Source of the DNA: Takakia lepidozioides
Lineage: Eukaryota; Streptophyta; Takakiopsida; Takakiales; Takakiaceae
DNA: 64,000 nt
NCBI GenBank assembly: GCA_030704615.1
Contig: CM060733.1
Location: forward strand, 12,524,001 to 12,588,000
Direction of reading: 5' to 3'
Numbering within the stretch: position 1 is the stretch's first letter; every line of letters begins with the position of its first letter. The notes under the pieces were generated by a model, which searched no databases, was not told the DNA's origin, and worked only from the letters and a program-made list of their open reading frames with translations. Positions 57,640 to 64,000 of this stretch are shown piece after piece. The position numbers and the translations under genes are program-made.

Positions 57640-58180
57640 GCCTTCTACACCTGTTGCTTCAAGAGTTGCGCTCCCTTCAAGCTTGAAGTTGAAACCCCAA
57701 CTCACATAGGCCCTACAAGTGCTTTTCTTTCACTCCAAGTGGAAACCAGCCCTAGACCTTCCGTTCTAGCTCTCCAAGGCTTGAAAACAAGAGCCTCAAT
57801 GGGCTGAAGGCATGCTCCACACATGCCCCACTCTCACCATAAGAGAATCAGCTCCTTTGCTTCATTTCTTGCACCCACAAACCTGAAAATACAAGCTTCA
57901 GCAGGCTGAAAGCATGCTCCGCCTGCCTACAGGGAAACCAGCCCCTTCCTTCCTTTCTTGCACTCCCACACCTGAAAGTGCAAGCCTTCACCAGGTTGAT
58001 AGCATGCTCCACACATGCATTGCCCTCACATAAGGGAATTCAGCCCTTCCCTCTTCCTTGCTTGCCCTCCAAGCTTGAAGATGGAAGCTTCAATGAGCTG
58101 AATACATGCTCCACACATGCAACCTCTTCACACAAGAGATATCAGCCCCCTATCTTGGCTCCTTGGCTCCTTGATGCTCT
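57640..58180. repeat. Degenerate ~100-bp tandem repeats
   Basis: Units share CTTGAANNTGNAAGCTTCA, then AGCTGAANNCATGCTCC and ACACATGC, followed by a pyrimidine-rich spacer with ATCAGCCCC. Copies start near 57779, 57880, 57971 and 58074. An eroded copy may begin near 57670. The region lies between protease and 3' LTR, where a normal gypsy element would carry polymerase and integrase. Confidence 0.7.
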
Positions 58181-59174
58181 CTAAGACAAGACTAAGCACT
58201 CCACAGCCCTTGCCAAGCTCCTGAAACCGTAAGGCTTATATTTCCAGCCACAAGACACTCCTCTTGTGGTGCAAGAACTTTTCTTCCAAGCTCTGAAACC
58301 CTAGGTGCACATTCCATGGCCTTGCCGCACCTCTTAGCTCCTGTTCCAGCCCCGCTATTGCCATGGCAAGAGCCCTCATATCGCTGGAGTTTCAGATTGA
58401 AACCCCCAACTCAACATAGCCACAAATGCATTGGCTTGTATATAAGAGAAATCAGCCATCTCTTTTCACTCATACCTCCTTATGAGCTTGAAGTTGGAGC
58501 TCCCGATAACTGTGACTTACATTTAACACCCTCGCAGCTCCACATTGCTGCAGCTCCTTAACTTGGCCTGCAGCTGAAGAAGACGACCACCAGTTTACCC
58601 ATTCGAGACCAGCATCTCCCCCGCTTCACACTAGAAGCCCAAACTTGGTTGCCATAGCGTTGAGCTATGCAACGCCGCTCTTCAACATAGGCTACCCGCC
58701 TCTCTATCCATTGCAAACCTGCAACCTGTTCGCCTTTGCACTCTATCCACTTTGGATAGGCTCATGCACGGATCGCTGCACTCTAGGCTGAACCGCTTCT
58801 CATGAAAACACAAGTGCTACAAAGCAACGCGAACCTGGCACTCACAGACTCGAGCTGATCTTTCTCGAGTGATAAAGAAGAAGAATACAAGCACAAGCTC
58901 ATGCGAGCTCACAAAGCTGAAGCATAAACTCAGGCATATATAACCTCATCACTCAAATACAAGTCAAGCCAAGTGCACCCCACGCCATGGGGAATCCACA
59001 CTACGGCGCCATAGCTAGGCGCGGTGAGGCTCAACTCGAGAAAGATGAGCCTCCCGCGCTTGCCGTGAAGATAACCACTCCAGGGCCTAAATCTGCCTTG
59101 ACCCCTGGATTGACACTTGGGCCAATCCCAAATGTCAATATGTAAAAGCTAGCTATTTCCTAGCTAGTTTCACA
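58181..59174. other. Non-coding interior of the LTR element
   Basis: No gene. A TATA-like CATATATAACC lies at about 58936-58946 on the plus strand. Inverted pairs occur at 58856/59034 (ATCTTTCTCGAGT and complement) and at 59110-59138 (12-nt arms, one mismatch). These could mark the end of a second, nested element, but no LTR pair was found. Confidence 0.4.
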
Positions 59175-60983
59175 CTAGTGGTAAAATAACTTGACATGGT
59201 CAACTTCTCTTCGCGGTGGCAAGCCGCTTGGTAAATCCTCCCTCACATCCCGGTAGTTTTCCAAAATCCCCTTGATCCAATCTGGGCTCGGCTCCCTATC
59301 GTCTTCTCCCTTCACTTGTCTTACGTAAAGCAAAAACTGGGGCTTGTGTGGCTCCTCCATGGCCCACTCCTTTGCTGACAGCAGGTTTATTCGCCCTCCC
59401 ATTGGGTTGGGCGCTTTCGACACTCGTAAAACTTCACCACCATTCCCACACGGTAGCGTGACTATTCTCTTGCGGCCATCTATAACCGCTCCGGATTTGC
59501 TCAAAAAGGTCATCCCCAAAATGAGATCCATTCCATCGATCTCGCAAATGGTGAAGTTCTCACGTCCCTCCCAACCCCCCAGCTAAAGAGGAACATCGAA
59601 CGTCAACCTCGTCGGCCGAACGCACTTCAATGGAGGCCCCCACATGACTTGTCAGGAGCCCCAGCTTTCGTGCCGTTGCCGGCGTCATGAAGGAGTGCGA
59701 CGCTCCTGTGTCCACCAACAACGACACGTTAGTTCCGGAAATTATCCCATTCACGAACATTAACTGACTTCCTTTACGCAAGACCCCAGTTTCCCGATAC
59801 AACTCACAAGAGTAGTTGCCTACCTTGCAAATCTTGGCGACCACCGCCTCCACCAAGCGGTTAATAGAATCTTCAGACAGCTCCGTGGCCGCCCGAGTCA
59901 TGTTCAATTGTCGGGGTTTCGTACACTTCTTGGTCATGTGCCCAGGCTCCCCGCAATTAAAGCACACTCCATCGAAGGTCGCCTTCTGTCCGCCATAAGC
60001 CACTACACCTGATTTTCTTTTCGGAGCACCGGGTGCCGCCTTGACGTGTGAAGGCCCTCCCTTCGATTTCCACGTGCCATTGTCGCCACGTGGCCTATCC
60101 CACTTCTTTTCCGGTCAGAAGGAGTCACCCTCCCGCCGGGCTTTTTTGTGGTTCAGCTCCGTACGGCCTTGTCTTTCGTCCCTAGGGACATCCGAGAAAC
60201 ATTCAGCCCTTTCAATTGCCTTGTTCAAAGTCTTAGGTAGCTTCTCCTCCAACTTCCACCTGGCCCATGGGGCCAGTCCCGCCACAAAGTTGAAGACCAT
60301 TTCAGGTTCCCCCATATCCGCGACTTCGAGCAACAATACATTGAAAGCCTGAACATATCCCCGAATATTATCCGTTTGCTCAAATTCCTCATCTTGTCCC
60401 GGGCGAGCCAGGACGCGTTGAGGGGCACAAATTGTCTCTTCAAAAGTTCCTTGAACCCACTCCAACTCAAGGTTTATGGGTTTGGACCTTGGTCGTGAAG
60501 GCGTTTCTTCCACCATTATTGAGCGTAGCCCCTCAAATAGGTGGGAGCCACTTCCACCCGATCCTCGTCACTCAACTTGGCCGCCCGGAAGTACTGCTCT
60601 GGCTCCAAGAGCTAGGTGTTGAGTGCCTTCTGATTTCGGACGCCCTCAAAGGTGTCGGGTTCCTTAGGCTTCACCTTAAACTTTGCCTTAGTGGAAGTGG
60701 CATTAGCCGCCTTCAACACGTCTTTCAACGTCCCGCCAAACTGCGCCAACAACCCTTCCCAAAAGGCTGCTGGCATGGGAGGCATCTGTTGGTCTAGCAG
60801 AGCCTCCGGGAGGACCTCAGGCTCCGACTCCCCAGATTCCTCCCGTTCTTGAGCGGCCTCGCTTTCAAAAGCATAAATCGCCTCGTCAAATTGTCGCTTT
60901 GGTGACACGTCGCCCCCATCGAGCTCACCCGGATCATCATCTTTTGGGCCGTTCCGCTTTCACTTTGGCTTACCCGACCCCAT
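59175..60983 (-). pseudogene. Gypsy gag-protease, degenerate
   Basis: Reading minus from the ATG at 60983 (MGSGKPK, then a TGA), gag continues through MPPMPAAFWEGLLAQFGGTL, a TAG at about 60612, LSWSGFKELLKRQFVPLNAS, a frameshift near 60390 and IRGYVQAFNVLLLEVADM, in the manner of a retrotransposon capsid domain. Then follow a CCHC zinc knuckle CFNCGEPGHMTKKC (about 59935-59976), the aspartic protease active site LLVDTGASHSFM (about 59684-59720), a further stop and frameshift, and the protease end DLILGMTFLSKSGAVIDG. The last recognisable stretch is SGLPPRREVDHVK, which in complete elements leads into reverse transcriptase; here it ends at a stop at 59175. At least four stops and two frameshifts show that it is dead. 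Confidence 0.85.
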
Positions 60984-61020
60984 GATGAGGCCAATCCCAA
61001 GGACGATCGTGTACTGAACT

Positions 61021-61036
61021 CTAAGTTCTGATACCA
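61021..61036 (-). other. Primer-binding site (initiator Met tRNA type)
   Basis: Reading minus, TGGTATCAGAACTTAG starts directly after the inner end of the right LTR. The common plant gypsy primer-binding site complementary to initiator methionine tRNA begins TGGTATCAGAGC; one base differs. This identifies the right LTR as the 5' LTR. Confidence 0.82.
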
Positions 61037-61750
61037 AGTATCGCGCACCTCACTTCGGTAAGCTCCCCTTCAAGTCATAGTTACTCACTTTGATGGGCGC
61101 GCCTAACTCCCAAACTGTCCGCCGGGTCAACTCGGAGCTTCGGCTGCTCACCGGGACATAACGGTTCCCCTTTACTCCTCCACGAGACCCTCTCTCAGTT
61201 TGGGCCAAGTGGAAATTCCCTTTGGTTGATGGCAGTCCGGAACAGCTCCCCACACCTTGGTCGCTTTCTGGCTCGCACGCTTACTCACTAGTTTTTGGTC
61301 ACCGACGGGCTTGTACCGTTCTTGGGGTTACTACTCCGTATATATACTTTTGTGAATGTCCGTGGGGGTTTCACAAACAACCCTGCCATTTTATGGCGAA
61401 CCACCACAAAAACCCTCGACTCCCGGTGGTGAGTCGCGGTGAGTCTTGGCCCACCCACCACAGCCCCATTGGGCCGCGATGAGTCCCAAGACTCCCCACG
61501 ACTCCCACCACAAGGTTTCCGCCCCATGGTGAGTCCTATGCCACCCCCACTAAGTCCCACTAAGCTACCACCACCCCTCGTGGAACCACCCCCACCGCAA
61601 CGCAGTGTGTGGGGCTCCACCTAGTGAGCGCCTCCGCCCTAGGCACTCAAGGGTGCTTCAGCCCCCGCATCTATTGTTGCCACTGTCCCCACCACAGGGG
61701 CGGCCCCTCTCATGTCCCGACCCCCTACCTCAAGGCAAAGGGCCGCGACA
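61037..61750 (-). repeat. 5' LTR
   Basis: The inner end is fixed by the primer-binding site and by the match to the left LTR. The outer end is set at 61750, where the minus strand would start TGTCGCGGCCC, a common LTR start, and where the PPR frame resumes. A TATATATA box lies at about 61339-61346. The outer 350 bp are rich in GTGAGTC and CCACCCCC words. The length is about 714 bp. No perfect 5-bp target duplication is visible; CAA is shared at both flanks. Confidence 0.75.
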
Positions 61751-62091
61751 ACACCCTTGTCTTCATGTATGTTAAGTGCGGGAGCATCATGGATGCTCAC
61801 CAAGTGTTCAACAGAATGCCTCAACGAACTTTGATAATGTGGAATATAATGTTGGCAGGAGTTACCAAGCATGGGTGTGGTAGGAATGCTTTGGAGACCT
61901 ATGAGCAACTGCTGCGCGAAGGGGTGAAGCCCAACCACATCAAGTTTGTTTGTGTTTGCAATGCGTGTGCAAGCTTGGGAGCTCTGGAAAAAGGGAAAGA
62001 GGTCCATGGTGACATTGTCAAAGTTGAAATTGTACCAGATGCCATTCTGAACACTGCCCTGGTGGACATGTATGGACTTCAGCTCCTATGA
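61751..62091 (+). pseudogene. PPR pseudogene, 3' part
   Basis: One open frame reads NTLVFMYVKCGSIMDAHQVF, NRMPQRTLIMWNIMLAG, NALETYEQLLREGVKPNHIK, FVCVCNACASLGALEKGKEV and VPDAILNTALVDMYG, then ends at a stop at 62091. These are about four PLS-type PPR motifs. The reading frame continues the motif broken at 56433. It is the longest clean PPR stretch in the window, but it has no start and no C-terminal E or DYW domain. Confidence 0.8.
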
Positions 62092-62466
62092 TTCCCTGTG
62101 GATCAATAGCTACTAACAACCTACATGGATAGATGGTCAACTGGAAGCTGAAGCTACAACAGTAGCGGTGGAATTGACAAATCAGGCACTGCTAATGAAG
62201 GCACCTTCTTCAACACATTTCACCCTGTTTTTCCTTCTTATCATAATCGACCTAAGTTTCCATGTTGAATTTTGCATGTTAGTTGGTTGAGTGAACCAGT
62301 TTGGAGTGACTTTGACATGATACTGCCAATGTGACAATAGGAAAGTATCTAGAAACAGGTAACAAAGATGAGGAGAAGCTGTGGAATGAATACTTTTCTT
62401 ACCCAGTCAATGGTGGGACAATCAAGGCAAGAATGTGAATGTATGTCTGATTATAGAGAGTAGCAG
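62092..62466. other. Duplicated block, no gene
   Basis: 62092-62300 is a diverged copy of 55180-55385 (CCTGTGGATC, GATAGATGGTCAACTGGAAG, AATGAAGGCACCTTCTTCAA). 62300-62466 has no recognised feature. Confidence 0.55.
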
Positions 62467-62960
62467 ATGCAGCAAGGCAAGGATGTATGCATGATTTGTG
62501 CAGAGGTATGGATAGCTGAAGGAGCAGGGATAGAGTGTGGGTCCAGATTCATCCAAGAGGGCCAGAAAGAGGTCCATGGTGACATCGTCAAAGCTGGAAT
62601 TGTACCGGATGTCATTCTGAGCAGTGCCTTGGAGGACATGTACGCCAAATGTGGGTGCATTAAGGATGCAAAGGGAGTTTTCAACACTATGGTTGAATGA
62701 GATGTGGTGTCGAAGAACGCGATGCTTGCAGGGTATGCACAGTAGGGACGTGGTATGGAGGCTTTGGAGACCTATGATCAAATGCTGGAGGAAGGGGTGA
62801 AGCCCGACCACATCACGTTTTTGTGCATTTGCAATGCATGTGCAAGCCTGGCAGCTCTGGAAAAGGGCACAAAAGTCCATGGTAACATTGTCAGAGCTGG
62901 AATTGTATCAAATATAGTCATTTTGAACAACACCCTCGTGGATGTGTCCATGCGAAATGT
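62467..62960 (+). pseudogene. PPR-repeat pseudogene fragment
   Basis: Reads EVHGDIVKAGIVPDVIL, ALEDMYAKCGCIKDAKGVFN, a TGA at 62698, NAMLAGYAQ, a TAG at about 62743, RGMEALETYDQMLEEGVKPD, ITFLCICNACASLAALEKG and VILNNTLVDV. It is highly similar to the pieces at 55386-55976 and clearly from the same local duplications. The two nonsense codons rule out a working gene. Confidence 0.82.
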
Positions 62961-63407
62961 GGGTGCACCCTATCCTGCTGATTTGTTGTTGTGCTGGAAC
63001 AGTAGCAAACATAGAACGACATTCACATTTTACATGTGTTGTTATCTTCAGTGCATATATAGTGTCATTTGCACTTTGTCAGACTATTGTTTGAGGAGCC
63101 AGATTTTGGGACTTCGGTGCTATATTGTAAATTTGATTGGCAGCAGTTTAAGAGAAGCTCTTACATCTACTGTTGTCTTTAAGTGCCTATGTTTTGTCAT
63201 TTGCATTTGCTGACTTTGTTCTTTCATATGATTCTTGCATGTGAATAAAACATTCATTTGCACAGTCATTTTTTGTCTCTTTGTTCTTCCCTTTGTTATT
63301 TTTTTTTTTCAATATTTGAATAATACTAACCCTAATCTCTACTAACCTAACAAGATAAGCATAGTCGTGGTTCTGACTGTCCAATACATTTAAAAGTTCC
63401 AAACAAC
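62961..63407. other. No feature seen
   Basis: AT-rich. A T-run lies at about 63299-63309. No gene or element was recognised. Confidence 0.4.
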
Positions 63408-63610
63408 CCCTCATATGATGCCATGTGTCCACATATCATCATGTCATAGTCATGATCATAACTGATATCAACATGTTGTAGTCAGGATCATGACTACAAG
63501 ACCTCCTCAACATATGCCACGTGTCCAGATATTAGCATGGTTGTAGTCAGAACGATGATTGCAGGACCACCTCATGGATATGCCACGTGGCAGATTATGG
63601 AGACGCCATA
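63408..63610. repeat. Degenerate tandem repeat with CACGTG and TAGTCATGA words
   Basis: ATGCCAYGTGTCC recurs at about 63418, 63513 and (as ATGCCACGTGGCA) 63579. AGTCAGNNNNATGAYTRCANG recurs at about 63479 and 63547. Spacing is about 66-95 bp. Two copies contain the G-box core CACGTG. Confidence 0.6.
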
Positions 63611-64000
63611 CGGCGCACATCCACAAAAACTCCTGGACTTATTAAAAAGAGACATGTGTACAGTTTGCAACAGCACACTAAGTCATGTATGGTAGAAGTA
63701 CGTATGACTGCCACATGACAGTGAGATGTATCACTTGATTCATCTGACTGCAGTCATTCATGACCGACCATACTGTACTCATTGTATTCACTTGGTTTGC
63801 ACGACTTAAAGTCATTGCAGTCATATTTATGACTACGGGATAGTCATATATACTGCAATCTGATGTAGTGTTGGGTGGCATGACAGGGGAATAAAATGGA
63901 AGCATGTCAAGCATTCTTCAAAGGCGTCGAGGCTCCCACTTTCGTTAATCATTGTGTCCTCTCTTGCTAGGATTAGGCTCATTTATCGCTCTTCACTTTT
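63611..64000. other. No feature seen
   Basis: Scattered TAGTCATA and GACTGCAGTCA words continue from the repeat to the left. No gene was recognised. Confidence 0.35.

Larger units (their letters stand above)
56434..61750 (-). mobile_element. Non-autonomous Ty3/gypsy LTR retrotransposon
   Basis: Direct repeats at 56434-56662 (continuing into an N gap) and 61037-61750 are the LTRs. A primer-binding site at 61021-61036 fixes minus-strand orientation. The interior holds gag and protease, but after the start of the reverse-transcriptase linker (near 59175) no polymerase, RNase H or integrase follows; the remaining 2 kb is non-coding and repeat-rich. Over the 229 visible bases the two LTRs differ at roughly 14-15 positions plus 2-3 indels by eye, about 6-7%, so the insertion is not young. 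It sits inside a PPR reading frame. Confidence 0.82.

Overview
The window is nuclear DNA from a land plant with a large, repeat-rich genome. The evidence is many GT-AG introns, an arabinogalactan peptide gene, degenerate pentatricopeptide (PPR) repeats, Ty3/gypsy and LINE remnants, and tRNA-derived SINEs. The PPR fragments and the transposon load would suit a fern, lycophyte or other seed-free plant, but this is an impression and not a proof. Only three genes look intact.

Layout. 1-2.1 kb holds minisatellites and duplicated blocks. A small arabinogalactan peptide gene lies at 4070-4276 on the minus strand, next to a GC-rich stretch at about 5.15-6.56 kb. From 6.9 to 15.1 kb I find no convincing gene; it carries a 21-bp minisatellite, a SINE fragment, a long hairpin and two related terminal-inverted-repeat elements. 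A SAAL1-family armadillo-repeat gene covers 15149-20890 (minus, 9 exons, 589 codons plus stop). Head to head with it, after about 2 kb with a tRNA-like SINE, is the main gene: UTP20, 22865-48763 (plus, 32 exons). Its exons sum to 8,811 nt with every splice phase agreeing, giving 2,936 residues. Its introns hold a 5'-truncated antisense LINE, a SINE and several copies of a dispersed repeat.

From 48.8 kb on there are only decayed sequences: a poly(A) tract, a LINE reverse-transcriptase fragment, a gypsy integrase fragment, and duplicated PPR pseudogene pieces. One PPR reading frame is split by a gag-protease-only Ty3/gypsy retrotransposon (about 56434-61750). The left LTR of that element runs into a 500-N assembly gap.

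The genes: UTP20 is a core factor of the nucleolar small-subunit processome, and a telo-box of the type common in plant ribosome-biogenesis promoters lies about 20 bp before its ATG. SAAL1-like shares the divergent intergenic region. I saw no operon-like or defence system. The most novel-looking material is in the repeats and in two phase-compatible, exon-like segments inside SAAL1 intron 2.
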